From NCBI RefSeq assembly GCF_029201545.1, contig NZ_CP104007.1:310001-374000 (forward strand): a stretch of 64,000 nt of DNA, given 5' to 3'. The notes below the pieces were generated by a model that saw only the letters and a list, made by a program, of their open reading frames with translations, did no database searches and was not told the origin of the DNA. Below are positions 49,271-58,025 of the stretch, piece by piece. This DNA is from Devosia sp. FJ2-5-3. Lineage in GTDB: Bacteria > Pseudomonadota > Alphaproteobacteria > Rhizobiales > Devosiaceae. Every line of letters starts with the position of its first letter. The stretch's first letter is position 1. The position numbers were made by a program, and so were the translations under genes.

Positions 49271-50188
49271 ATGGCAGGCTTTATCTTCAAGCGGCTGTTG
49301 CAGTCAGTTCTGACGATAGCGGGAGTGATTACCGCGGCGTTTTTCCTGACGCGACTGGCGGGCGATCCGTCCGTTTTGCTCTTGCCGCCGGAGGCATCGC
49401 CGGAAGACGCCGCGCGACTGCGCTCGGCGCTCGGCCTCGATCAGCCGCTGTTCATCCAGTACCTGCTGTTCATGGGAAATGCGATGACCGGTGATTTCGG
49501 CATGTCCTTACGACAAGCCGTGCCCGCCATGGATCTGGTACTCGAGCGTGTCCCGGCAACCATGGAACTCGCCGTCGCATCATTTGCAGTCGGCATCGGA
49601 TTGGCGTTTGTCCTCGGTATTTTGATGCGATTGACGCGCCAGGGATGGGTGCGTGACGTCATTACCTGGGCGGCGCTTGGGCGGCAGGCCATTCCGGTCT
49701 TTTCGTTCGGCCTGGTGATGATCCTCATATTCTCGGTCTGGCTCAGGTGGCTGCCGTCCTACGGACGCGGTACATTTGCGCACCTCATACTTCCGGCGCT
49801 GACCCTGGGGACGTACGAGTTGGCGCTCTATCTGCGCCTCTTCAATGCCTCCCTCTCGGCCGAGCAGCGCAACGACTATGTCCGCACCGCCTATGCAAAG
49901 GGGCAGGGGCGCATCCAGGTCCTTCTCAAGCACATGCTGCCCAATGCCCTGCTGCCCCTGATCACCGTAGCCGGCATCAATCTGGGCATGCTGCTGGGCG
50001 GGACGGTGGTTACAGAGACCGTTTTCAGCTGGCCCGGCGTCGGCCGCCTGATCGTGCAATCGGTCAGCCAGCGCGACTTCCCCGTCATTGTGGCCGGGGT
50101 GTTCCTCATCTCGCTCGTCTTTGTCGTCATCAACCTGATCGTCGATATCCTCTACGGATTTCTCGATCCCCGCGTGAGGCTCAATTGA
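49271..50188 (+). CDS. ABC transporter permease, DppB type
   Basis: 305 residues. Six hydrophobic helices and the EAA loop NDYVRTAYAKGQGRIQVLLK for contact with the ATPase, then LGGTVVTETVFSWPGVGRLI. Peptide/opine/nickel family. GGAGG precedes the ATG. Coupled to the next permease by TGATG. The likely binding protein is the separate gene at 34478. Confidence 0.94.
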   Translation: MAGFIFKRLLQSVLTIAGVITAAFFLTRLAGDPSVLLLPPEASPEDAARLRSALGLDQPLFIQYLLFMGNAMTGDFGMSLRQAVPAMDLVLERVPATMELAVASFAVGIGLAFVLGILMRLTRQGWVRDVITWAALGRQAIPVFSFGLVMILIFSVWLRWLPSYGRGTFAHLILPALTLGTYELALYLRLFNASLSAEQRNDYVRTAYAKGQGRIQVLLKHMLPNALLPLITVAGINLGMLLGGTVVTETVFSWPGVGRLIVQSVSQRDFPVIVAGVFLISLVFVVINLIVDILYGFLDPRVRLN

Positions 50189-51018
50189 TGGCCCGAATTT
50201 CATTTTCCCAGGCGACGGCCGGCGTGCTGCTGCTTGTTATGGCCATCCTGGTCATCCTCATTCCGCTGCTGCCGGGCTATGATCCCTATACCCAGGATCT
50301 GGGAGCGACATTGTTGCCCATGGGCGGGACTTCCTTCGATGGGAAGACCTTCCTGCTGGGAACCGACACGCTGGGCCGCGATCTTCTTTCCCGGCTGGCT
50401 CTTGCCGGTCAGGTGTCCACGCTGATCGGTCTTGGCGCCGTGGCCGTGAGCCTGGTCCTGGGTGTCACCCTCGGCCTCATCGCTGGATATTTTCGCGGTC
50501 CTGTCGAAGCCGTAATCATGGGCCTTGCGGACCTCCAGCTCTCCATCCCGCGGGTGCTGCTGCTCATCGCTGTTACCGCCATCGTCGGGCCGAGTGTTTT
50601 CAACCTGGCCATTCTGCTTGGCCTGACCAGTTGGGTCGCCTATGGCCGCGTGGCGCGCGGGATGACCCTGAGCCTGCGCGAGCGTGAGTTCATTCTCTCT
50701 GCCCGCGTCCAGGGGGCGTCCGCGACCTGGAACATACGCCAGCATCTGCTGCCCAATGTGCTGCCACAAATGCTGATCGTGGGCTCCTACGAATTCGGCA
50801 TGATCATTGTGCTCGAGGCTTCTCTCAGCTATCTCGGTCTCGGTGTTCAACCGCCACTCCCCAGTTGGGGCATGATGGTTTCGGAAGGGCAGAACTATCT
50901 TTCCCTCGCGCCGCACCTGGCCATGCTCCCGAGTATCGCCCTGTTCATTCTGGTCGCCGGATTCCAGTTCCTGTCCCAGGCCTTCACCAAGGAAAACGAT
51001 CTGGAGATGGTGTCATGA
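50188..51018 (+). CDS. ABC transporter permease, DppC type
   Basis: 276 residues with the family N-terminal segment and GTDTLGRDLLSRLALAGQVS, the EAA region FILSARVQGASATWNIRQHL and SLSYLGLGVQPPLPSWGMMV. ATG at 50188 overlaps the stop of the first permease; the C-terminus overlaps the ATPase start by four bases. Confidence 0.94.
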   Translation: MARISFSQATAGVLLLVMAILVILIPLLPGYDPYTQDLGATLLPMGGTSFDGKTFLLGTDTLGRDLLSRLALAGQVSTLIGLGAVAVSLVLGVTLGLIAGYFRGPVEAVIMGLADLQLSIPRVLLLIAVTAIVGPSVFNLAILLGLTSWVAYGRVARGMTLSLREREFILSARVQGASATWNIRQHLLPNVLPQMLIVGSYEFGMIIVLEASLSYLGLGVQPPLPSWGMMVSEGQNYLSLAPHLAMLPSIALFILVAGFQFLSQAFTKENDLEMVS

Positions 51019-53060
51019 CGCTTGCAACAGCGCCTGCCGTTTCGACGGCTCCTGCTACCGTCCTGAGCGTTCGAAACCTCTCCATCAACGCCAAAGCGGC
51101 CGATGGCGGCGTCATCGAACTGGTCCGCGATGTCTCCTTCGACGTCTATGAGAACGAAGTCCTCGGCATTGTCGGCGAGTCCGGTTCGGGCAAGAGCCTG
51201 ACCATGCTGGCCGTGCTCGGCCTGCTTGGCCCCGGCCTCAGCATTGCCGGAGGCAGCATCGTACTGCGCGGCCAGGAGTTGACGAGCCTCAGCTTTGCCG
51301 AACTGCGCAAGGTCCGGGGCAAGTCGGTCTCGATCATCTTCCAGGACCCACTGACCACGCTGAACCCGGTGCTCAAGATCGGCGACCAGATCGCCGAGGC
51401 GATCCGGCTGCACAATCCGAAAAAATCGGGCGCCGAGATCCAGGCGCGCGTCATCGAGTTGCTGTCGCTCGTGGGTATCCCCAACCCCGAACGCCGTGCG
51501 ACCCAGTTTCCGAACGAGTTTTCGGGCGGCATGCGCCAGCGCGTGGTCATCGCCATGGCCATGGCCAATGAGCCGGACCTGCTGATTGCCGACGAGCCGA
51601 CCACGGCGCTCGACGTCACTATCCAGGCCCAGGTGATGAAAGTGTTGGCCGAAGTGCGCGCCCGTACCGGCGCGGCCATGGTGCTGATCACCCACGACCT
51701 TGGACTCGTCTCCGAATATGCGGATCGCCTCGCGGTCATGTATTCCGGCCGCGTCGTCGAACAGGCGCCCGGCAGCAAGCTGTTCGATACGCCTGAGCAC
51801 CCGTATACCGCGGGCCTGATCGCCAGCCTGCCCAAGGTCGACCAAAAGGTTTCCGCGCTCTATTCGATCCCGGGCTTTGTTCCCGATCCCCGCAAGCGTC
51901 CGCAGGGCTGTGCGTTCCAGCCGCGTTGCGCCATCGGCCAGAACCGGCCCGAATGCAGCGCGTCGGACCCGGCATTGCGCGCCACCGACAGTGATCGCAA
52001 CGTGGCGTGCCATTTCGCCGAGGTGACCCCTGACTGGCTGGCCGAACAGCGGGCACTGAGTGCCGCGCCGGTCGATCATGTCGCTGCAAACGATGCGGAT
52101 ACCCAGCTGAAATCGGCGCTCAAGGTCGAGCACCTCAACAAGGTCTTCAACGTGCGCGGAAAGGCATTCCGCCCGCACAAGCTGCATGCCCTGCGCGACA
52201 TTTCCTTCGATCTCAAGAGCGGCAAGACGCTCGGGATTGTGGGCGAATCCGGTTGCGGCAAGTCCACGTTGGCGCGCGTGCTGCTGCGCCTGGCCGAGGC
52301 CAGTGGCGGGGAGGTCTATCTCAACGGCGAGCCATTCTTCACGCTCCGCGGACAGGCCCTGCGTAACAAGCGCAAGGAACTGCAGGTGGTCTTCCAGGAC
52401 CCCTATTCCTCGCTCGATCCGCGCATGACCATTCATGACGTGATCGCCGAGCCGCTGCGGATTTCGGGTAATTACAGCCGTGCGCGGGTCAACGAGCTGC
52501 TCGAATATGTGGGTCTGCCGCCTGAGGCCGGTCTGCGCCGTTCGCCCGAATTTTCCGGCGGACAGCGCCAGCGTATCGCCATTGCGCGCTCGCTTGCGCT
52601 TAATCCGGATGTGCTTATTCTGGACGAAGCGGTGTCGGCGCTGGACGTTTCGATCCAGGCGCAGGTCATCAACCTCTTGATGAAGCTCCAGAAAGACCTC
52701 GGACTGACCTATGTGTTCATCTCGCACGATCTGTCCGTGGTGCGTCACATCTCCGACGAGGTGGTGGTGATGTATCTTGGGCGGATCATCGAGCAGGGCA
52801 AGACCGAGGACGTGTTCGACAGCCCGTCCCACCCCTACACACGGGCGCTCCTCGCCGCGATCCCGCAGATCGGTGGCAGGTCTGATACTGACGGGCTGAT
52901 CGCCAAGGGCGATTTGCCCAATCCGATGAACCCGCCATCCGGCTGTGCTTTCCGCACCCGGTGTCCGATGGCCGTCGAACTTTGCGCCCAGTCCGAGCCG
53001 GCCCTTGTGGCCCATGGCAAGGCGGACCATCTGGCGGCCTGCCACTTCGCCCGGGCATAG
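51015..53060 (+). CDS. Fused dipeptide-type ABC transporter ATPase (DppD-DppF)
   Basis: 681 residues with two complete ATPase domains in one chain. Domain 1 (about 15-330): Walker A GESGSGKS, signature FSGGMRQRV, Walker B LLIADEPTTALD. Domain 2 (about 360-680): Walker A GESGCGKS, signature FSGGQRQRI, Walker B LILDEAVSALD. Each ends with an oligopeptide-type C-terminal domain with Cys clusters (CAFQPRC, CAFRTRC). Fused ATPases of this kind are known in the GsiA/YejF group. Drives uptake with the two permeases above. Confidence 0.94.
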   Translation: MTLATAPAVSTAPATVLSVRNLSINAKAADGGVIELVRDVSFDVYENEVLGIVGESGSGKSLTMLAVLGLLGPGLSIAGGSIVLRGQELTSLSFAELRKVRGKSVSIIFQDPLTTLNPVLKIGDQIAEAIRLHNPKKSGAEIQARVIELLSLVGIPNPERRATQFPNEFSGGMRQRVVIAMAMANEPDLLIADEPTTALDVTIQAQVMKVLAEVRARTGAAMVLITHDLGLVSEYADRLAVMYSGRVVEQAPGSKLFDTPEHPYTAGLIASLPKVDQKVSALYSIPGFVPDPRKRPQGCAFQPRCAIGQNRPECSASDPALRATDSDRNVACHFAEVTPDWLAEQRALSAAPVDHVAANDADTQLKSALKVEHLNKVFNVRGKAFRPHKLHALRDISFDLKSGKTLGIVGESGCGKSTLARVLLRLAEASGGEVYLNGEPFFTLRGQALRNKRKELQVVFQDPYSSLDPRMTIHDVIAEPLRISGNYSRARVNELLEYVGLPPEAGLRRSPEFSGGQRQRIAIARSLALNPDVLILDEAVSALDVSIQAQVINLLMKLQKDLGLTYVFISHDLSVVRHISDEVVVMYLGRIIEQGKTEDVFDSPSHPYTRALLAAIPQIGGRSDTDGLIAKGDLPNPMNPPSGCAFRTRCPMAVELCAQSEPALVAHGKADHLAACHFARA

Positions 53061-53065
53061 AGGGC

Positions 53066-54040
53066 GTGTCGGGGGGAGAGGGCGTCGAAGAATGGGGCGA
53101 GGGCATAAGAAGCCTTCGCCTGCCCATGCCGGCCTTTGGCGGCGTCAACGCGCTGCTCATCGGCGAAAAGGGCAATCATGCCATTGTCGATACCGGCTTG
53201 CCGAATGCGGCAACGGCACAGGTCTGGGCTCAGATAGACGAGGGTTGGGCCAGTGGGGCGCGCCAGATCGTCTGCACCCATATGCATATCGACCACATTG
53301 GCCAGGCCGGCCCGCTGCTGGCGCGCAGTGGTGCGAGCTTCCTGATGAATGCGGTTGAACATGCCGATGCCGTGCGGCTGACCGGGATGACGCCGGCCCA
53401 GCGACTGGTGGAACTCCAGGCTCTCTGGGCCCGGAATGGCTTTGATGCCAGCCTCGCGCGGCTGCCGTCGGATTATTCGGTCATGGCGCCCTTTCCGACC
53501 AGCTTCCAGCCTCTTGCCCATGGCGACCAGGTTGATCTCGGGGGCATTGGCTTTGAGGTCCATATCGGCGGCGGGCACTCCCTGGCGCCTGCCTGTTTCT
53601 ATTCGCGCGGGCGGAAAATCCTCATTGCCGGGGATCAGCTGCTCTCCGGGTCGGGACCGCAAATCGTGGTCCAGAGCGATGATCCCGACTATGACGCCAT
53701 GGGCGCCTATCTCGATTTTCTTGAGCAAATGCAGGCCCTTCCGGAGGACACCATGGTTCTGCCCGGGCATGGCCAGAAGCTGCCGCTCGGCGCGACGATC
53801 ACCCGGATCCGCCAGGGCCATCTGGCGCGGCTCGAGCGCGTCAAGGCTGTGGTGACCGAGTGGATGAGCTGCGCAGACATGGTTCCGCTCGTCTTTTCCG
53901 ACAGGGCGCTGGCCCATCTGCGCAGCCGCATGCCCCACATGATGCCGGCGCTGGCCAATTATCTGGCCCTGCGCGGGCAATTGTCCCGTCGTGTGAATGA
54001 CGCGGGAATTGTCCTTTATGGTCCCGTCCAGGGGCTTTGA
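53066..54040 (+). CDS. Metallo-beta-lactamase fold hydrolase
   Basis: 324 residues. MBL fold with CTHMHIDHIGQ (HxHxDH), His in IGGGHSLAPACF, Asp in IAGDQLL and His in LPGHGQKL, so the binuclear zinc site is complete. The C-terminal extension (about 235-324) resembles the winged-helix-like end of LACTB2/thiolesterase-type proteins. The start is uncertain: GTG at 53066 is close behind the ATPase stop and has no well-spaced ribosome site. Last gene of the transporter operon; it may hydrolyse a thioester or a lactone of the pathway. Confidence 0.82.
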   Translation: MSGGEGVEEWGEGIRSLRLPMPAFGGVNALLIGEKGNHAIVDTGLPNAATAQVWAQIDEGWASGARQIVCTHMHIDHIGQAGPLLARSGASFLMNAVEHADAVRLTGMTPAQRLVELQALWARNGFDASLARLPSDYSVMAPFPTSFQPLAHGDQVDLGGIGFEVHIGGGHSLAPACFYSRGRKILIAGDQLLSGSGPQIVVQSDDPDYDAMGAYLDFLEQMQALPEDTMVLPGHGQKLPLGATITRIRQGHLARLERVKAVVTEWMSCADMVPLVFSDRALAHLRSRMPHMMPALANYLALRGQLSRRVNDAGIVLYGPVQGL

Positions 54041-54064
54041 CAGAAGTGTCGCATTGGCGGCGAA

Positions 54065-54084
54065 TTGGTTAGCAGACTGTTAGC
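54065..54084 (+). repeat. 20-base recurrent motif, copy B
   Basis: TTGGTTAGCAGACTGTTAGC, 24 bases beyond the MBL stop and preceded by AAGTGTCGCATTGGCGGCGA. Copy C at 59205 has nearly the same preceding bases, so the similarity extends to about 45 bases. Confidence 0.82.
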
Positions 54085-54088
54085 TTTG

Positions 54089-54122
54089 ACGGGCCCGAAA
54101 CGCTATTCGGGCCCGTTTTTCG
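54089..54122 (+). terminator. Intrinsic terminator of the dpp-type transporter operon
   Basis: Stem ACGGGCCCGAA / TTCGGGCCCGT with a T run, five bases after motif copy B. Confidence 0.9.
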
Positions 54123-54206
54123 TTCATGCGGAGGCATGAGGGGCTGCAGCAAGGTCTGACATCGTCACCTGCTCGAATTTCGGGGCGTCACAAAGGATTA
54201 CATGAA

Positions 54207-54220
54207 AACTGTTGACAGAT
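54207..54220. promoter_or_regulatory. Island operator, site E (second transporter)
   Basis: AACTGTTGACAGAT with the invariant core CTGTTGACAG, 40 bases before the permease start, followed at once by a second half-like GACTGTTGAT. It brings the second ABC operon into the same regulon. Confidence 0.78.
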
Positions 54221-54259
54221 GACTGTTGATAGGGAAACTTCGGTGTCGAGGAGTCCCTA

Positions 54260-55123
54260 ATGCCATTTTTGTCAAACCGCCTTGCCGCGGTCTTGCTCGT
54301 GCCCGCAATGGCGCTGCTCGGCGTGTGCTTGGCTATACCCCTATATTACCTACTTAATTTCAGCACGCTAACCGGCGACTTTGCAGTTCAGGACTTGCAG
54401 GGACCAACCCTGAGCAACTTCTCTGACCTGTTGACAGATTCTTTTTTTCTGGGCGTTGCCGGTAAGACATTTCTCATATCGCTGGGCGTAACGGCGGCCG
54501 CGCTCGTATTTGGGTTTCCTCTGGCCGCCTTGATGTGGCGCGCGCCGGCTGTCTGGCGTTCGCCGATCGCCATCGTCGTCCTGTCCCCGCTCTTGGTCAG
54601 CATGGTGGCGAGTTCCTATGGGTGGATCGTCATCCTCGGGCAGAATGGCGTGATCAACAACGCGCTCATCGCCCTTGGCATCATCCAGTCGCCGATCAAG
54701 CTGCTCTACACCGATCTCGCCATCGGCATCGGCCTTGTGCACGTGGTCCTGCCATTCATGGTCTTGTCGCTGGTGGCGGCTCTGGACCGCATCGACATGG
54801 CCGTCAGCGAAGCGGCGGCGTCTCTCGGGGCGAACCGGGCGCGCATCTGGTGGCACGTGCTGCTGCCGCTCTGCGTTCCGGGGATCGGGGCGGGTGTCAC
54901 CCTTTGCTTCTCACTGTCGATTTCGGCCTATGTGACGCCAGCCGTGCTTGGGCCGAGCGGGCCGAACTTCATCACCACCCTGATCTACCAGAATTTTGTC
55001 AGCCTCTATGAATGGGGCGCAGGCGCGGCAATGGCGTTCCTGCTGCTGGTCGTGGCGGCCAGTGCCGTCTTCGGCCTGGGGGCGCTGACCAATCTTCTGG
55101 CTCCTTCACGGAGGCGTGCATAA
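54260..55123 (+). CDS. ABC transporter permease, spermidine/putrescine type (PotB-like)
   Basis: 287 residues, six helices. The coupling loop SEAAASLGANRARIWWHVLL and the following PLCVPGIGAG are typical of the POT family, which takes up polyamines, other amines and also Fe3+ or sulfonate ligands. Coupled to the next gene by TAATG. Operator E lies just upstream. Confidence 0.93.
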   Translation: MPFLSNRLAAVLLVPAMALLGVCLAIPLYYLLNFSTLTGDFAVQDLQGPTLSNFSDLLTDSFFLGVAGKTFLISLGVTAAALVFGFPLAALMWRAPAVWRSPIAIVVLSPLLVSMVASSYGWIVILGQNGVINNALIALGIIQSPIKLLYTDLAIGIGLVHVVLPFMVLSLVAALDRIDMAVSEAAASLGANRARIWWHVLLPLCVPGIGAGVTLCFSLSISAYVTPAVLGPSGPNFITTLIYQNFVSLYEWGAGAAMAFLLLVVAASAVFGLGALTNLLAPSRRRA

Positions 55124-55905
55124 TGGGCCGCATCCTTTTCGGGGTGGTTGTCGCCCTGCTGTTCACTTTCATCCTCGCGCCGACCGTGGTCATCGCCCTC
55201 AGCTCGTTCGGCACCAGCGAGATCCTGGAATTCCCGCCGCAGAATTTTACGCTGCGCTGGTATTTCTTCGCGCTCGCCAAGCCCGAGTTCTTGTCTGCCG
55301 CGTGGAATTCGCTGTGGCTGGCCGTCGTCTCGACCGCAATCGCGACGCCACTCGCCATTGTCGCCGCACTGGCCATTACCCGCAGCACGATCAGGGGTCG
55401 CGAGGTGTTCCAGACGATCCTGCTCGCCCCGCTCGTGGTGCCATCGGTCGTCATCGGCCTGGCCATCCTCCTGGCGACGTCGCGCATCGGCTTTGGCGGC
55501 GGCAGCACCCGCCTGATCGTGGCGCATGTGCTGATCGTCCTGCCCTATCTCTTGCGCACGGTCAGTGCCAGCCTGATGCGGCTTGATCCCCTGGCTGAAG
55601 AGGCCGCGCGGACCCTCGGGGCAAACAATATCAAGACCTTCCTTCTGGTCACCCTGCCAGGCCTTGCGCCGGGCCTGATCGCGGGCATGGTCTTTGCCTT
55701 CGTCATCTCGTTCGACAATGTGTCGATCTCGCTCTTCCTGGCCAATGCCAGGATGAACACCCTTCCGCTCAGCCTGATGAGCTATGTCGAATATAATCTC
55801 GACCCGTCGGTTGCTGCGGTTTCCACCCTCCTCATCGTGATGGCTCTTGTCGTCGCAATTGCGCTCGAGCGCTTTGCGGGTCTGCGCAAGACGCTGGGAG
55901 CATAG
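55123..55905 (+). CDS. ABC transporter permease, spermidine/putrescine type (PotC-like)
   Basis: 260 residues, six helices, with AEEAARTLGANNIKTFLLVT as the ATPase-coupling loop and FVISFDNVSISLFLANARM near the C-terminus. The start overlaps the previous stop. Confidence 0.93.
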   Translation: MGRILFGVVVALLFTFILAPTVVIALSSFGTSEILEFPPQNFTLRWYFFALAKPEFLSAAWNSLWLAVVSTAIATPLAIVAALAITRSTIRGREVFQTILLAPLVVPSVVIGLAILLATSRIGFGGGSTRLIVAHVLIVLPYLLRTVSASLMRLDPLAEEAARTLGANNIKTFLLVTLPGLAPGLIAGMVFAFVISFDNVSISLFLANARMNTLPLSLMSYVEYNLDPSVAAVSTLLIVMALVVAIALERFAGLRKTLGA

Positions 55906-55908
55906 TCC

Positions 55909-56961
55909 GTGACTGCACTCAATTGTTCGAACATCTCCAAGAGCTATGGGCGCCTCAAAGTGCTCAACAATGTCTCGCTCTCGATCAACAAGGGTGAGCT
56001 GGTCACGCTGCTCGGCCCCAGCGGCTGCGGCAAGACCACCCTCCTGCGCTCCATAGCCGGGCTCGCCGATATCGACGAGGGCAGCATTGTCCTCGAAGGG
56101 CGGGACGTGACGCGCACGCCGATCCACAAGCGCCATATCGCCATGGTGTTCCAGTCCCATGCGCTGTTTCCGCATATGAGCGTGGCGGACAATGTGGCCT
56201 TCGGGCTCAAGATGCAGGGTGTTGCCCGCGCCGAGCGCGAGGAAAGGGTGAAGAAGGCGCTGTCGCTGGTGCGGCTAGATGCCTATGTCAGCCGCATGCC
56301 GCACGAGCTGTCCGGCGGTCAGCAGCAGCGCGTTGCCATCGCCCGCGCTATCGTCACCAACCCAACGGCACTGCTGCTCGACGAGCCCTTTGGGGCGCTC
56401 GACCGCAAGCTGCGCGAGGCGCTGCAGGTGGAACTGCGCCGCGTCACCAAGGAGCTCGGCATTACCGCGATCTTTGTCACCCACGACCAGGAAGAGGCCG
56501 TGGTGCTCAGCGACCGGGTCGCGGTGATGGAGGGTGGCGTGATCCAGCAGATCGCGCCGGCCAATGAGGTCTACGAGAACCCGGCCAATGAGTTCGTGGC
56601 CAGCTTCATGGGGTTCCAGAACATTCTCGATGCCACGATCGAAGGCGTTGCCGATGGGCAGACACGCCTGCGTATCGGCGACACGAGTGTCCTTGCCGAT
56701 GCACGCGCGCCATCGGGGACTGGTCCTACCCGCTTTGCCATTCGCGCAGAGCGGGTCGCGCTCAAGCGCGCGCAGGAGGGCGAGGGGATCGCCGGCACGG
56801 TCAATTCGCTGACCTATCTTGGCGAGCAGAACGCCTTTGTTGTCGACACTTCGGTGGGGCCGATTGTGGCCCGCATCTCCACCTCGGCCGACAGCTTCAA
56901 GCCCGGCGACGCGGTTTTTGTGACCTTCGATCGCTCGGCCATTCGACTACTGAATATTTAA
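55909..56961 (+). CDS. ABC transporter ATP-binding protein, PotA-like
   Basis: 350 residues. Walker A LLGPSGCGKTTLLRS, Q-loop AMVFQSHALF, signature LSGGQQQRVAIARA, Walker B LLLDEPFGALD and a C-terminal TOBE domain from about 270. A GTG start at 55909 has GGGAG nine bases upstream. Confidence 0.95.
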   Translation: MTALNCSNISKSYGRLKVLNNVSLSINKGELVTLLGPSGCGKTTLLRSIAGLADIDEGSIVLEGRDVTRTPIHKRHIAMVFQSHALFPHMSVADNVAFGLKMQGVARAEREERVKKALSLVRLDAYVSRMPHELSGGQQQRVAIARAIVTNPTALLLDEPFGALDRKLREALQVELRRVTKELGITAIFVTHDQEEAVVLSDRVAVMEGGVIQQIAPANEVYENPANEFVASFMGFQNILDATIEGVADGQTRLRIGDTSVLADARAPSGTGPTRFAIRAERVALKRAQEGEGIAGTVNSLTYLGEQNAFVVDTSVGPIVARISTSADSFKPGDAVFVTFDRSAIRLLNI

Positions 56962-56973
56962 GGGAGAAGAATA

Positions 56974-58020
56974 ATGCCTATCTCATTGACCCGTCGCCAT
57001 TTCCTGGCAACGACCGCTGCTGCGGGCCTCATCACCGGCTTCCCCGCAATCGTGCGTGCGCAGAGCAAGACCATCGTGACGACGCTGTTCGGTGGCGCTT
57101 ATGAAGAGCACTATCGCCGCATCGTGCTCGATCCGTTTGCCGCCGCGCATGGCGTTGAATTCGTCATCAAATACGGCTCGGCCGATGAATGGCTGAACAA
57201 TGCGATCGTCAATCGCAACGATCCCGAAATCGACCTGCCGTTCCTCTCGCTGCCGGTCGCCATGCGCGCCATCCGCGTGCCGGACCTCTTCCTCGAGCTG
57301 ACCCCGAACGACGTGCCGAATTTGGCAGACGTGCACCCGATCTTCCGGGACGTCTATGAGAACAAGGCCGTCGGCTTCAACTATGTCGACTACGGTATCC
57401 TCTACCGCGAAGACATGGTCGAAAAGCCGATCACGTCCTGGGCCGATCTGTGGGATCCGTCCCTGGCCGGCAAGATCCTCGCGCCTGCCGCTTCGGCCGG
57501 CTCGATGTATGAATTCGTGATGATCGCCGCAAAGCTCGCCGGCGATGGCTCGGACTGGACCAAGGGCGTCGAAAAGCTCAAGGAACTCAAGCCCAATATC
57601 GCCCGCTGGTTCAACACCTCGAACGAAGTCGACGGCCTGATCCAGCGCAAGGAAGCCGGTGTGGCTGCCGGTTTTGGCGGCTTCCGCTCCCATGCGCTGA
57701 TCGATGGCGGCGTGCCGGGCAAGTTCGTCATTCCGTCTGAAGGCGCACCGATGGGCGTCCTGTCCTACCACGTGCCGGCGAACCACCCGAACCGCGACCT
57801 CCTGCTCGAGTTCGTCAATTTCGCCCTGGCGCCCGAACAGCAGGCTGCCTTCGGCAATGCCATGCCGACCGGCGTCACCAATTCCAAGGCGGTTCTCGAC
57901 CCGGCCGTGGCCAGCAAGATTGCCCCGGCGGACCAGCTGCTGCGCATCGACTGGCCGTCGATCCAGAGCCAGTTCACCGAAATTACCCAGCGCATGCAGC
58001 AGGAAGTGATCTCGGGTTAA
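56974..58020 (+). CDS. ABC transporter substrate-binding protein, PotD/F-like
   Basis: 348 residues. A twin-arginine signal peptide (LTRRHFLATTAAAGLITGFP) precedes a polyamine-type binding fold: TLFGGAYEEHYRRIVLDPFA, TSWADLWDPSLAGKILAPAA and PSEGAPMGVLSYHVPANHPN. Export by Tat hints that it folds before export. Its ligand differs from that of the dpp-type protein by family. GGGAGAAG precedes the ATG. Confidence 0.93.
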   Translation: MPISLTRRHFLATTAAAGLITGFPAIVRAQSKTIVTTLFGGAYEEHYRRIVLDPFAAAHGVEFVIKYGSADEWLNNAIVNRNDPEIDLPFLSLPVAMRAIRVPDLFLELTPNDVPNLADVHPIFRDVYENKAVGFNYVDYGILYREDMVEKPITSWADLWDPSLAGKILAPAASAGSMYEFVMIAAKLAGDGSDWTKGVEKLKELKPNIARWFNTSNEVDGLIQRKEAGVAAGFGGFRSHALIDGGVPGKFVIPSEGAPMGVLSYHVPANHPNRDLLLEFVNFALAPEQQAAFGNAMPTGVTNSKAVLDPAVASKIAPADQLLRIDWPSIQSQFTEITQRMQQEVISG

Positions 58021-58025
58021 TCGCC

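Noticed and set aside
50895-53045. 716-codon open frame opposite the fused ATPase
   Set aside because: Reverse shadow; the plus-strand ATPase domains have all motifs.
54065-54084. CIRCE heat-shock element
   Set aside because: CIRCE is TTAGCACTC-N9-GAGTGCTAA; the motif has TTAGCAGACTG and direct rather than inverted halves.
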